Made by a program: the position numbers and the translations under genes | Notes under the pieces: model-generated | The model's input: only the letters and a program-made list of their open reading frames with translations | What the model was told of the DNA's origin: nothing | The model's database searches: none | Assembly: GCA_009760855.2 (NCBI GenBank) | Contig: WPIO01000406.1 | Coordinates: forward strand, 1 to 56,254 | DNA from: Cristatella mucedo | Taxonomy: Eukaryota; Bryozoa; Phylactolaemata; Cristatellidae | Direction of reading: 5' to 3' | Length of the DNA: 56,254 nucleotides | Shown here: positions 44,001-56,197 of the stretch, piece by piece | Layout of the letters: each line of letters begins with the position of its first letter | Position numbering within the stretch: position 1 is the stretch's first letter

Positions 44001-45195
44001 GGCTTGATAAAGCCCACTCAGAGGACTCAATCTCTCTCTAGGGGCTTTAAATTTGCTGCAACGGTATATGCAATTGAATGGGGAGTAATATCAAGCTCGA
44101 TAAACAAACAAAATAAATAACATGGTCAGGGGTGACATGCACAGGGTCAGCATGCAAATGTGGTTAGTCGCATCATGGACAGTGTCCCCACTCATAAGCA
44201 CACGAAGGACGAATCACAGGGACCCACTAAATGCTGTCCTAATTAGATGTGTTTTTAAGCTCTTTTTAAATGTGGTCAGGTCAGGGGATGTCCTGACTGA
44301 GGTCGGGAGGGAGTTCCAGGCTTTTGCAGCAAACGAACTAAATGCACGGTGTCCAAAGGATTTGAGGTTTGTACAAGGTGTTTGTAGACTTTCAGATTCC
44401 GAAAAGCAGGTGGTACGATGCTCGGCTTGATGGGGAAGTATATCTGAGAGATAGGCTGGAGCCAAAGAATGAAGTGATTTAAAAGTGAGCGACAAAAGCT
44501 TGAAGTCAATCCGTTGCTTGACTGGTAGCCAGTGCAGGTAGGCTACAAGCGAAGTAATGCAGTTACTGCGACGCCCACGACAGACAAACCATGCTGCGGA
44601 GTTTGGCACCAGCTGCATTAGCCGGATCGAACATGCCGTTATGCCAGCAAACAGTGAGTTGCAGAAGTAGAGACCGGATGTCACGAATGCATGGACCAAC
44701 TTGGAGGTGGTATCCTTATCTAAACAAGCCAGAAATTTAGCAATGCTGCGAAGCTGAAAATGGGCAGATTTGACTGTGGAGCTGATATGGTCGTCTAACG
44801 AGAGGTCGCTTTGGAATATGACACCTAGATTTTGAGCTGATTCAACTGGAGATATGCTGGCAGAGCCAATGTTGAGAGACAGCCTTTCCAATCTCTTAAT
44901 CACACTGGGTTTGCCCATAACTAGTAAGTTAGTTATACCATCGTTTAGTTTCAGATAATTTGCTGCGATCCATGTGCGGATGTCATCAATGCATGCAGCA
45001 AGTGAGTTGACAGAATTTGAGGTGCTCCAAGGTTGGGAGTGATCAAGGCAAAGGTACAACTGAGTGCCATCCGCATAGAAGTGAAAGCCTAGATCGTGCT
45101 TGGCAATCACATCAGCAAGAGGGAGAATATAAACCGTAAAAAGAACCGGACCTAGCACAGAGCCCTGAGGTACTCCATATTTTAGAAGTACTTCA
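43967..45195 (-). mobile_element. LINE family A copy, tail to RT
   Basis: It begins with the ATT-type tail (AATAATAATAATAAT, 43967-43999) and 3' UTR, then minus-strand RT to 45206 with 330 open codons. Visible motifs are YGVPQGSVLGPVLF, FHFYADGTQLY (second catalytic Asp changed to Gly), ESAQNLGVIFQSDLSLDDHI and AYLHWLPVKQRID. The altered YADG box would inactivate it. It is interrupted at 45196 by a plus-strand insertion and resumes at 45483. Confidence 0.88.
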
Positions 45196-45482
45196 GAAAT
45201 TAACACACCTATTTAGGACAGCAGTTAGTGGGTCCCTGTGATTCGTCCTTGATGTACTTATGCGTGCTGACACTGTGCATGCTGCCACTAACCACATTTG
45301 CATGCTGACCCTGTGCATGCCACCTCTAACCATATTATTCATTTTTTTGTTTTTCACGCATGATTTAACTTACCAGTCAATTGTATTTCACTTTACAGCA
45401 AATGTAAAGCGCCTAGAGAGAGATTAAGTTCTCGGACGGCACTTTATCAAGTGAATTATTATTATTATTGTTATTATTATTA
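45196..45482 (+). mobile_element. LINE family A 3' end nested in a minus-strand copy
   Basis: It starts at TTAACACACCTATTTAGGAC and runs to an ATT-type tail at 45458-45482. The host copy reads continuously on either side (SSEV upstream, QSIDANG-like downstream), so this is a clean nested insertion. Confidence 0.82.
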
Positions 45483-45568
45483 GATAATCTTTATCCATAC
45501 GCGTCAATACTCTGGAGTCTCCCACTGAGAGAGGACCTGAACCACTGCAGAGCTGTGCCAGCGATGGA
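45483..45568 (-). mobile_element. LINE family A, continuation of the interrupted minus copy
   Basis: Minus-strand RT sequence equivalent to positions 1265-1345 of the first copy (ACCTGAACCACTGCAGAGCT). It ends abruptly at a junction with plus-strand sequence. Confidence 0.75.
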
Positions 45569-46285
45569 TGCAAAGTTGGTCCATGCATTTGTAACATCCG
45601 GTCTCTACTTCTGCAACTCACTGTTTGCTGGCATAACGACATATTCGATCAGGCTAATGCAGCTGGTGCCAAACTCCTCAGCATGGCTTGTCTGTCGTGG
45701 GCGTCGCAGTAACTACATTATTTCGCTTCTAGCCGACCTGCACTGGCTACCAGTCAAGCAATGGATTGACTTCAAGCTTTTGTCGCTCACTTTTAAATCA
45801 CTTCATTCTTTGGCTCCAGCCTATCTCTTAGATAAATTTCCCCATCAAGCCGACCATCGTACCACCTGCTTTTCGGAATCCGAAAGTCTACAAAAACCTT
45901 GCACAAACCTCAAACCCTTTGGAGACCGTGCATTTAGTTCGTATGCTCCCAAAGCCTGGAACTCCCTCCTGACTGGTGTCAGACCATACCCTGACCTGAC
46001 CACATTTAAAAAGAATTTAAAAACACACTCGTTAGGACAGCATTTAGTGGGTCCCTGTGACTCGCCCTTCATTTGGTTGTGCGTGCTGAGACTGTGCATT
46101 CTACCACTAACCACATTTGCATGCTGACCCTGTGCATGTCACCCCTAACCATGTTGTTTGTTTATCAAGCATGATTTTACTCACCATTCAATTGCATTTT
46201 CCTTTGCAGCAAATGCAAAGCCCCACGGGATAGATTAAGTTGTCCGAGTGTGCTTTACCGATTGCATTTCAATTGATTATAGTAT
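45569..46285 (+). mobile_element. LINE family A 3' fragment (RT C-terminus plus 3' UTR)
   Basis: It has a near match to 2429-3135: KLVHAFVTSGLYFCNSLFAG, ADLHWLPVKQWIDFKLLSL, then 3' UTR with CCCCACGGGATAGATTAAG. The right neighbour is the same minus-strand endonuclease fragment as in the first block. Confidence 0.85.
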
Positions 46286-47030
46286 TATTATCTACTAACA
46301 ATAACAGATCGGAGGGAGGACTGAGCATCGGAGATGAAGCAGATATTGTAGCACGGACAACATCAATGTCAAGGGTCTTGATGTTTCGCAATTCACAGGT
46401 TATTTTAGAGGAGGAGGTGGACACACACTGTAGATTGAATGAGATCTGCATTTGGTCAGTTAAGCAGGATTCGGAAATAAGTGGTGACGACAAAGTGCAG
46501 TTGTATGAGAAAATCTGGTGGAGTAAGTGACTCTTGATTTGAGTATAGCCATGCACATGAGCCTTAAGAGACAATAAGTCAGTCGATGCACGAAATTAGG
46601 TGCTGAAAGCTTCAGATAAGTTATCAAAGTGAACGTTGAAATCACCCATAATGAGGAAGGATCGATTTCTTGCACACTGAATCGAAATGAGATTGGAAAA
46701 ATCTGAGATAAAGGAGGATTTGGTACTTGGTGGGCGATAGACTACTGCCACTATCGGTAGCTTCTTTTCGAATGCGACCAAGACAATTGATTCAAAAAAC
46801 TTCTTCGATGGTACCGCAAATTTCAAGTTGATTTCATGGCTTGAAGTTAAATTTCGACCGCCCCATAATAGCAACTCCACATCCAGTTTTGATTGATCTG
46901 GGGGTGCGAAAGAACGAAAAACCAGATGGGGTGCATCTTTAATGGTCGGGCAGTTTAAAGATTTTAGCCAAGTTTCGGTCAGAGCTAGCATATCAATTCC
47001 ATTTTCAGAAATAAGGTCGCTAGCTTAATG
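46286..47030 (-). mobile_element. LINE family A endonuclease fragment
   Basis: Minus-strand frames give LALTETWLKSLNCPTIKDAP, PIVAVVYRPPSTKSSFISDF, FLIMGDFNVHFDNLSEAFST and HVHGYTQIKS. These are the AP-endonuclease motifs of ORF2. It is better preserved than the copy at 3136-3960. Confidence 0.85.
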
Positions 47031-47224
47031 TATTGAAAAGGAACTCACGATCTATGTTTATAGACAGTTGTCGCTTATTTCTTGTTTTAGGAATTTTCCG
47101 TGATGGTTTTCTGGGCATATTTTACGGATCGATTTGTCTTGAGCAGTGTGTTATGCCACTTCTGCCGCATGGCAGTAAAAATGGCTGGCTGTATGTGTTC
47201 TTTCGCTGGCCATTAATCTATGTC

Positions 47225-49560
47225 TATGTATCTCCGTCTGTAACTCCACAAAGTCATAAAGACCATGTGGGTGTTACACAGGAGAGTTTTGTATAGCGCA
47301 CTCACAGCCTAAGCCGCTTTCGGCACACACTCGGTAGCCAACACAACTCGTCTCACACAACAAAGATAAATTCAGAAGCATAGCAGAGTCAGGAGAGCAG
47401 TTGAGATAGTGAGTAGCATAGAAGTGATATCCTATTCCATTGGCCTTAATCACTTTTCCCAGAGGTTGTGTATAAATGGAGAACAGCAAGGGACCGAGTG
47501 CAGACCCTTGATGGACTCCACAGGTGACTCTTCTCGTGTCTGTGACCTGACCCCACACGACACGGATTGAACACTATCAGACAAGTATGATTTAAACCAC
47601 GCCAGTGCTTCGTCAGCCAGACCGATCGTTGTTCTCAATCGTTCAAGCAGAACTTCGTGATAAATGGTGTCGAAGGCAGCTGACAGATCTAGCAGAGCTA
47701 CATTCCCGTCGTCGTTGCCGTGTAGAATGTCATTGTTACACGTAGGAGAGCAGTTTCAGTAGAGTGCTGCCTATTGAAACCTGATTGAAATGTTTCTGAC
47801 ATTCCATTATTTTCAATATGTTCAACTAGCTGCTTAGCAACAATTTTTTCAAGAATCCTTGATAAGAACGGGAGAAAAGAAACTGGCTGATAGTTTGCAA
47901 GACCCTCTGTGTCTAATCCAGGCTTTTTAAGAAAAGGTCTAACGATTGCCGATTTTAAGGACTTGGGGACGACCCTTTTTTCCAAAGAAGCACTAAAAAC
48001 CTTGGTTATGGCAGGACTAAGTTGGTCTGCCAGTGAAGACCACAGAGATGAAGGTATAGGGTCTTCAGGAGACGAGCTCTTTTTGCTAGAACTTATTAAG
48101 GCAGCCACATCATAGGCAGAAAAATCGGAGAACCTTTTAAGGAAGGTCACAGGTTGAGGAACGGCGATTGCTTTGGTCGGAGGGGGCTTTATGGAGGCAC
48201 GAATGTGCACAATTTTTTCAGTTAGGAAAGCTGAAAACTTTTCGGCTGAGCCCTTAATATCCGAGGAGTCAGACCTCGCAGCATTAGCCAGTAAATAATT
48301 TACTGTCTTACAAATCTGTTTAGTGTCCGAGTGGCAGGAATTCAGCTTTCTAATGAAAAAAGAAGCCCCGGTTTTTTTAAGCTTTCGTGTGTAAACTCGA
48401 AGGAAGTCTTTAAAATTGACTAGATCTGCTTCAGACCCCGATTTCTTGAAACGACGTTCTAGCCTGCGCTTAAACCGGTGCATCTTAAGGAGTTTTTTGT
48501 AATTTGAAAGGAGTCTCGACGACTTCGAACACGGATAGAGCGAACGGGAGCATGCTTGTCAAGAGCACTCCTGAGTGTCATGTTCATCGCACCTGTCAGG
48601 GCATCGAGGCTACCGGTCGAGTCTGAATGCAGATCAAGAAGGCCTGCATCACAAACAGATTTCAAAAACTTTCACGTCAATGCTTTGTAAGTTACGTCGA
48701 TTGGCAAATTCGACTTTGCCCTGTACGTACGAGGGAGCAGGAACAGTAAACGAGACCGAACAGTGATCTGAGAAGGTTAGTGGGCACACCACAAAGTCAG
48801 TGGGGAGGACATCCTTAGTGATCACGAGATCTAGAATGTGGCCACCGACGTGGGTGCTATGATTAACGTGTTGGGCCAAACCAAAATTCTCCGGACAGTC
48901 AAGAAATGAGCGGATCTCGCTGTTGCTAGGGTTGTCAACGTGAACATTGAAGTCTCCTACAATTAGTAACGGCCTGTCAGACACAAATATTCTAGCGAGG
49001 AACTCTGAAAACTCCTATATAAACAAGTTTAGAGAGCCAGAAGGACGCCGGTATATCACTACGGTGAGAGGGATTGTCTTTGATGAAGACCTGATAGCAA
49101 CCGATTCAAACGATGACCCATGCGAGAAACTGCACATTTTATAGCCAAACAATTCGCGAACTACAATTGCAACCCGCCACCAACCTTGTCAGAACGCATG
49201 GACTGATAGAATGAGAACCCGGGTAGGGTGGTCTCGGAAATACAGCTACTGGAGCAAGGCATCACCCAGGTTTCGGTAAGCAGGAATGCATCTAGCTTCT
49301 CCTGGACCACCTGATCGCAGATAAGTAACCCCTTGGTTTTTCGCGAGCAGACATTTAGTAGGCGGAATTTAAGAGGCTGTCCAACAACTGGGCGACGGCG
49401 AGGAAGTGGCTTGTATTCTCTACCGTTTTCGTCCGACCCGGCTGAAGCTGGCTCTTCGAATTTGAATTGGACCTTGGTAAGGGCCGTCGGACGACGTTTC
49501 ACAACGTGATGGGCTGCGGCGGATAAGCTACTACCGAAACGAGTATTATTCAGTGCTTTA
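47225..49560 (-). mobile_element. LINE family B copy, nearly complete ORF2 with internal deletion
   Basis: Minus-strand order: N-terminal KFRLLNVCSRKTKGLL (about 49340), endonuclease with LLIVGDFNVHVDNPS and FSDHCSVSFTV (48770-48980), then a linker and RT start at 47698-48483 with SSSPEDPIPSSLW and LKSAIVRPFLKKPG. Then come RTTIGLADEALAWFKSYLSD and GVHQGSALGPLLFSIYTQPL (47450-47560). After GIGYHFY the sequence jumps into the 3' end (TATAGCGCACTCAC near 47295), so the YADD region and the C-terminus are deleted. Several frameshifts are present. Confidence 0.85.
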
Positions 49561-50524
49561 AACTTACAAGTCGTAGGTTAGATAGCCGAGCCTTTGATAG
49601 GGCGAACGCAGAATGCAGGAAGGTTCTCACTGATACGCTGGAGAAGGCCCGCTGGTAGGTACCAACTAATGGCGACATCGCATCTTATGCTAAGCAGGTC
49701 CTGTTTTGTGTACCATATCCGAGGACAGCTCGTAAATAGTCACAGCGAAGATAGCAGCGGAATACCCGAAGGTGTTACGGAGAAATCAAGTAAAGGTCCT
49801 TACCTTGCTAGGAGTCGCCCGAGGCCACTCTTTAGAGCTGGGAGGAATGCTCCAAGCAGCACTTCTGCCTTAAAGCCATTATCATAACTTCTTGTTACTC
49901 AATGTGATAGCTCGCTCTGGTGTTACCCTCAGCCTGTAGCTAATTAAGTGAGTCACGGGTCTCTATAAATCTCTTTTGTACACTTTCCTATAGTTGACAG
50001 GTACGATTATCTTTTTGCATACTTGCTGCAAGCTACAGTAGCAGTTCAAGAACCTATTACTAGCTCCTATTATTGTAGGTGCCTGGAGCTCGGGGCAGTG
50101 GAAGTGGTCAACCGGAATGTCTTCGACTGAAATGCTCATCGGATTCAAGCTACCAAAAAGTAGGTCGTGATGCAGGCTGTGCTGTGAATGCTGGGTATAT
50201 GCTGTGCTAGTGCACGGCATGCAGCTATATTTTTGATTGCTGTCTAAATGACTAAAATCTGCTGGAATTGTAGTACTGGAATCGCCACTTTTTTGTTGCC
50301 CCTTGCCTACTCAGCAGGTTGCGATTGGCCCTTAAGGCTTTCTCAGACTTCTGAGAGTCTTCATTGGTCACCGGTCAGGCTTCTCTCAACCACTCTGTTA
50401 TTTCGAAGGTCGTTCAATCCAACGATGAGCCTTGTATTGCCTTGTATAGCCTTGTCGTTGGATAGCCACAGACAGACCCATATATGCAATGCACACACAA
50501 ACGTAGGTACTTGCTCACTCATAC
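49561..50524. other. Possible 5' part of LINE family B; otherwise nothing recognised
   Basis: It lies directly upstream of the family B ORF2 on the minus strand, so its first few hundred bases may be 5' UTR or ORF1. I cannot confirm this because no second copy of the region is in the window. Short frames show no domain. Confidence 0.35.
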
Positions 50525-50800
50525 ACTTATAATTAATTTGTATAGCACCCTAAGAGCAGTGACGGTCCACTAAGTTAGGCTTTGCTTTTCGTGACCTCGG
50601 TCCCGTGATTGTGGATTCGAATCCTGCAGTGCTGCCATCGTTTATTGCAACTGAGGGCAGTGGTGGTAGCATTTGAGGCTCTTCTGATGCTATACAAAGA
50701 GGCCGTTAAAGTCAGCTAGTATGTTTTCATCTCTATTCAATTACTTCACAAATGCCACAGGGTTATTGCCCATGACTCTGGTCATCGACTACATTCACGT
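50525..50800 (-). mobile_element. SINE family 1 split by a SINE family 2 insertion
   Basis: Bases 50525-50558 (AATTTGTATAGCACCCTAAG) match the start of the minus-strand SINE1 copies. Bases 50728-50800 (CTCTATTCAATTACTTCACA, then CCCATGACT) match what follows in the intact copies. A SINE2 lies between. Confidence 0.65.
50559..50722 (+). mobile_element. tRNA-derived SINE, family 2, nested
   Basis: Plus-strand copy with GTGACCTCGGTCCCGTGATT, a box B-like GGATTCGAATCC, GGCTCTTCTGATGCTATACA and the tail AGTCAGCTAGTA. It sits inside a SINE1. Confidence 0.78.
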
Positions 50801-52959
50801 TTAACTTGCTTAGGCAAGCACTTTAGACCACTGTGTATAGCCAACACTGCACCTAGATCTGTTGCTGCTGCCGATAGTAAAGTAGCATGGACATACCATT
50901 CACTTGCATTTGCTTTTTTTCTACCTTCGACTAAATGAGGTTGTTTCTTTTAGACGTTCGGAGTACGGGCCCGTAAGTCTACATTGCAGGTTACATCATT
51001 GCATGTCAGCTCTTTTGTATCCCCTGTACTTCAGAAATCCTGAGGCCTGAGGAACTTGTGAATGCAGCACTGTCATCTTTCAAAGCAGCAATGTAGTAAG
51101 AACTTCTGCTCCATTTTGGTTGTCTGAAGATTATAAGATTAATAGTAACATTAATGTTATTGAGGCAATTTTTACTGCAATCTGCAGGACTAAATCTTAT
51201 TATAGGCGGTTTTCATAAGCTAAAGTGGAACTAGTTAAATTTTTCAGTGATAACATGCACAATGTCGGCCACGATTTGCAAAAAACAACAAATGGTAGTG
51301 CTCAACTTTGTCTTCTCCCTATTTTACTTTTTTCAGTGCTCCTTGCCTGTTTACCTTTCTTTCATTAAGTGTTGATTAGTAGCTCACGTCCGTAACGAAT
51401 CACGAGAAGTTTTGTTATTGCTTTATAAAGCAAGCCAGAGTGTCCAGTGACCGAGTGATAAGCCCAGTCTAGCTGGTGATCTCAGCCTACTTCGAGAAAA
51501 TACTTCTGGGTCATGAACCAGGCCGTAAGGAGCTTGAATCTTACCTTCGTCTCAGTCAGTTTTATTATTTGTTTCAAATAAGGCCTACGATGAGCTTTGA
51601 TGCCAAAAAGCTATTAGAATGCTTGTCCAGTCCCTTCCTTGCGTTGGAGTTTTTCTAGTGTTACGTCCAGGTTGATCTTTGGGAATGTAGCATCGAATGG
51701 CTTCTTTTGTTACTTGTTTTTCTCGTACCACTCAAAAGGTCTAATATTGAGCTCGTTCTTTTCCTATTTGTCCAATTTTCGGCTGTTCGAAATGTCGGTA
51801 GGAAAGTACAGGTTGTACGTGGAAATTAGCCGGCACCCGTGACAAATCTCGGACGAAATAAACTAAAATTTTATTTTGTAAGGTAGGCCTGAGTTTCAGC
51901 TGTAGTAGCTGGTAGGCCGGCCCTATTTACAACAGGATAAAGCAAAATCTCATTTTGTGACATCACTGCATTTAGCAGTGCTGGGTAGGGAATCAGCTTT
52001 AAATTGTGCATACTGATTGTATGGACATGCTGACCATCTTTAAATTTATATCAGCTACGTAGTATGCTCCCGTGATGAGTTATCGGCACATTCTTTTAAT
52101 GCCTGTTTACTACTCACCAAAGGCAGGTGAATGCTAACTTCCGGTCGGTTATGTTTACTCTGGCAGCTTTCCAACACACCAACTTCATTGGCTCAAGCAG
52201 TAGCTACTAAGCACCATAGGCCCAAGTGGTCAAGTCGGGCAACAGCAAAGAGGGTCGTATTGCAAAGAGCCCAAGCTGCTGGAGTGCCATAGCCACTCTG
52301 ACCAAAATCGGTTAGCTATTTGATCTACCTTTTTTATACCACAGCTGGAAATGGTAACAGCTATCAGCCGTTTGCAGCTGAAGATATTGCCAAGATTTTT
52401 GACATCTTTGAATAAGCGACCTGGTAATGAAGAGCCAGAACCTTGCCCCCACCCGGGCTAAGACCCGGTGGCTGGCTCTTAAGTGTAGTGGCCAGAAAAG
52501 TAGTAGCATTTAAAATGCTCAATTTGAACTCTGGTGTGCTTGCTAAAGCTGCGAATGCGAACGATCGTTTTGAAAATCACCATTGCGGTACCGTCGTTAT
52601 ACTACTACAGATTTTCAATCGAGTGCTTCATGTAGACATACAATCAATCACTTAAGGACCAACTAGCTGACGAACGAAGCTTAGTATAGGGTCAAATGAT
52701 CTCTAATCCCACGGATTACGTATTGTGTGTATAGGTTGCTATAAGCAAGCACTTCGAGAGCACATACTTGGCATTACTCTGGAACCTTCATTTCTAGTGT
52801 GCAGTCGTTAGTAAGTTACTCTAATTTCTCATCAGCACACCATCGGAAACGACGCCTCAGATTCACTTGCTTGCTTATGGACACCATTCCAAGTACTAGT
52901 ATATAGCCACAGGCACATGCACAACGATTGACTAGAGTGGAGAGTAGTACTGATGGAGC
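50801..52959. other. No gene recognised
   Basis: Unique-looking sequence. Frames such as 51476-51658 and 52443-52655 have no recognisable domain. No repeat from the window recurs here. Confidence 0.35.
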
Positions 52960-53290
52960 TCCGAGGACTGGAACGTTGCTGCCCTAGCACTGCGAGATAT
53001 ATCTGCTGCCTTACACAGTGCCGATCACGTCATCCTACTCAAACAATTGAGAACGATTATTGATCTCTCAGGCGAGGGAAATCAAATCGTGTCGTACGGT
53101 TGTCAAATCTCATCCGCCAAACCAGTCACCTATGGAGTTTCACAAGGGTCCGTCCTCGGTTCCTTGCTGTTGTCCATTTATGATTAACATCAGGAAAAGG
53201 AAATTCTAGCCCATGGAATAGGCTATCGCTTGTACGATGATAATACTTATTTATATATTTCGCTATGCATGACTAACATTATTAATATGT
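52960..53290 (+). mobile_element. LINE family B-like RT palm fragment
   Basis: The plus strand reads TYGVSQGSVLGSLLLSIYD and, after a stop, GIGYRLYDDNTYLYI, the RT palm motifs. The catalytic box is altered (LYDDN instead of FYADDT). It is a small, old fragment. Confidence 0.65.
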
Positions 53291-53304
53291 CATGAGCCTT
53301 AGGT

Positions 53305-54058
53305 TTTTGTCCCAGCCCCTTTCAAAAAGCTGTAGTCTGGCGGCTTCTCAAGAAATCATCACTACACCCAGAGAACTTCAGCAACTACCACCTGTCTCAC
53401 TTCCACCAGTCCTACCAAAGATAGTGGAATGAGTCATGGCTGAGCAGCTGAACTCACATATTGAAACTTCAAACCTTGCTAGTAAGTTCCCATCTGCCTT
53501 TAGAGCTAATCCCTACACAGAATCAGCATTGCATAGGGTGTAAATTGAACTTCTGAGGAATGCAGATATGGATAGAGTACCCATGCTGGTCCTATCTCAG
53601 TGGGATAATCCTGAGTATTGACGTGAATGAACAAAGATCATCCGAGGTACCTCTGAAGTATGGGCTATCACAGGGCATCGTGCTAGGTCCTCCGGTTCTT
53701 TTCACGGTTTATACTATCTTTCTTGCCGATGTGATTGCCAAGCACAATCTAGGCTTTCACTTCTATTTGAATGACACTCAGTGTACCTTTCCTTTGATCC
53801 CTACCAGGCTTCGAGCTCATCTAATTCTCTAGACTCATTTTCTGTGGGTATTGCAGCTAGCCTTGTCTGTCGCGAACTTCGCAGTTGCCACATCACGTCA
53901 CTTGTCGCTGAACTGCACTGGCTATCGGTCAAGCAAGGGATCGACCTCGAGGTTTTGTCGCTCACTTTTAGGTAGCCTAATTCTATGGCTTCAGCCTATC
54001 TCTCAGATCTACTCCCCGAGCGGGTCAAGCGTAGCATCACTCACTTTTTGGAATCTAA
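53305..54058 (+). mobile_element. LINE family A RT fragment with internal deletions
   Basis: It starts around LNSHIETSNLASKF (53450), then NADMDRV, EVPLKYGLSQGIVLGPPVLF and FHFYLNDTQ (catalytic Ala-Asp lost). It then jumps to SLVCRELRSCHITSLVAELH. It is interrupted at 54059 by a minus-strand copy and resumes at 54620. Confidence 0.8.
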
Positions 54059-54616
54059 TAATAATAATAATAATAATATTGCACTTGATAAAGCGCCCTC
54101 AGAGAACTTAATCTCTTTCTAGGCGCTTTACATTTGCTGCAAAGTGATACGCAATAGATTAGTATGTAAAATCATGCTTGAAAAACAAACAAAATGAATA
54201 ACATGGTTAGGGGTTACATGCACTGGGTCAGCATGCAAATGTGGTTAGTGGCAGCATGAACAGTGTCAGCACGCATAGGCACATCGAGGACGAATCACAA
54301 GGACCCACTAAATGCTGTCCTAAATAGGTATGTTTTTAAGTTTCTTTTAAATGTGTTCAGGTCAGGGGATGTTCTGATGCAGGTCGGGAGGGAGTTCCAG
54401 GCTGTGGGAGCATACGAGCTAAATCCACGGTCTCCAAAGGATTTGAGGTTTGTACGAGGTATTTCTAGACTGTTGGATTCCGAAAAGCGAGTGGTACGAT
54501 GCGTTGCCTGATGGGGTAGTATATCTGAAAGATAGGCTGGAGCCATAGAATGAAGAGACCTAAAAGTGAGCGACAAAACCTTGAAGTCAATCCGTTGCTT
54601 GACTGGTAACCAGTTA
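54059..54616 (-). mobile_element. LINE family A 3' end nested in another family A copy
   Basis: It starts with an ATT-type tail (AATAATAATAATAATAATAA) at 54058-54078, then 3' UTR and the last 90 codons of ORF2 (APAYLSDILPHQATHRTTRF, NSLPTCIRTSPDLNTFKRNL). It is quite well preserved, so relatively young. Confidence 0.88.
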
Positions 54617-54619
54617 ATA

Positions 54620-54990
54620 GTTTATCCATACCTCGTAGAAACCTCAAATCCTTTGAAGTCCATGCATTTAGTACTTAATATCCCAGATGCTAGAGCTAAC
54701 TCCCAACTTTCGTCAGAACATCTCTTGACTTGACCGCATTGAAAAAGAACTTAAAAACATATATTTAGGACTGCATGTAGTGGGTGTCTTTCACTCATCT
54801 TTTATGAGCTTATGCAAGCTGACACTGTGCATGCTGCCAGTAACCACACTTGCATGCTGACCCTGTGCATTTTACCCCTAGCCGCATTATTTTTGTTGTT
54901 TATCAAGCACGATATTACTTACCATTGAATCGTGTTTCTCTTTTCAGCGTACGTTAAATGCATATATCCAAAATGCATTTTCCAATATCG
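54620..54990 (+). mobile_element. LINE family A, continuation of the interrupted copy to its 3' UTR
   Basis: It reads TTGAAGTCCATGCATTTAGT and follows the 3' UTR to about 54990. It completes the copy begun at 53305. Confidence 0.72.
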
Positions 54991-55830
54991 ATGTGGCATC
55001 CCTGTCTAAATAATCCCGAAGTTTAGCAATGTTATGTAGCTGAAAGTAGACAGAATTAATGGTGAATCTGATGTGGTCGTCTAATGAAAGGTCACTTTAG
55101 AATATGGCACCTAGATTTCGTCCAGATTCAAAAGAAAGAATCTGCTGGCAGATCCGATAACGAGCCTCGGAATGCCCAATATCTGAATCACACTTGGTTT
55201 GCCCTTAACTAATAGGTTGATTTTGTCAGCATTCAATTTAGGAACGTTTTGTGCCATCAATGTGGGGATGTCGTCAATACATGCAGCAATGGAGTCGAAA
55301 GAATTCGATGTGCTACAGGGCTGGGAGGGATCAAAGCAAAGGTGTAACTGAGTCTAATCTGCATACAAGTGAAAGCTTAGATTGCATTCGGCCATAACAT
55401 TTGCAAGAGGGAGACCATAAGCCATGAAATGAGCAAGACCAAGCACAGATCCCTGAGGTACCTCATGTGCCAGAGGTTCCTCAGATGGTCTTTGTCAATT
55501 CACATCGGTACGCTGGAGTCTTATACTGATATAGCAACTGAACCTGAACTATTGCAATGCAGTGCCAGTGATGTCCAGATGAGATGAGACGTGCTCGTGC
55601 AGGACTTGTTGCGATGTTACTTATGCATGGCAGTGGCAGAGCAATGCATCATAGAAGCCGGCAGGTGGGAAGATGGTCGAGAAGACTAGTTGTCTTCTGT
55701 GATTGGGATAAGAACATTAATGACGAGGTCACTAGTGACCTCCTTAAATGTAGACATTGAGGGTCTGGATGGAACTGAGGGACACTATTTCGGGTTGAGA
55801 TGAAGTACTGCAGTAGTTCCAGCTTACCCA
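54991..55830 (-). mobile_element. Old LINE family A RT fragment
   Basis: Minus-strand RT in heavily broken frames. The TGATGTGGTCGTCTAATGAA region (55069) equals LDDHISS of other copies, and the end at 55649-55831 matches the RT linker. Its divergence from other copies suggests an old insertion. Confidence 0.75.
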
Positions 55831-55849
55831 CGCCCTCAGGTTTTATATG

Positions 55850-56089
55850 GCAATGAATTACTTATTCTATACCTCTACTGATAGGCTGTTGGTGATAGAA
55901 GCTTCTGCTCTGCGGATCAACCACTGTAGAATTCACTTCCACGATGCTTATACAGCTAAATCTACTCTTACATTGCCGACTATCGCACATCCTTTCAAGC
56001 TATCCTGAGTTACTACTGTTTGGCTAATTACTACTTCAAGTGGCCTAAAGACTTCGGTATGCTTCTTATTTTCTCTTTGCTGGGTGAGT

Positions 56090-56090
<1 letters not shown>
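55850..56090 (+). mobile_element. LINE family B 3' region fragment
   Basis: Plus-strand match to 38020-38215, with GATAGAAGCTTCTGCTCTGC and TATTTTCTCTTTGCTGGGTGAG. It breaks off at the AG microsatellite where intact copies continue to the tail. Confidence 0.65.

Positions 56091-56197
<107 letters not shown>

Noticed and set aside
50860-51300. A possible LINE-like coding stretch
   Set aside because: No RT or endonuclease motif could be found and no similarity to the LINE copies in this window.
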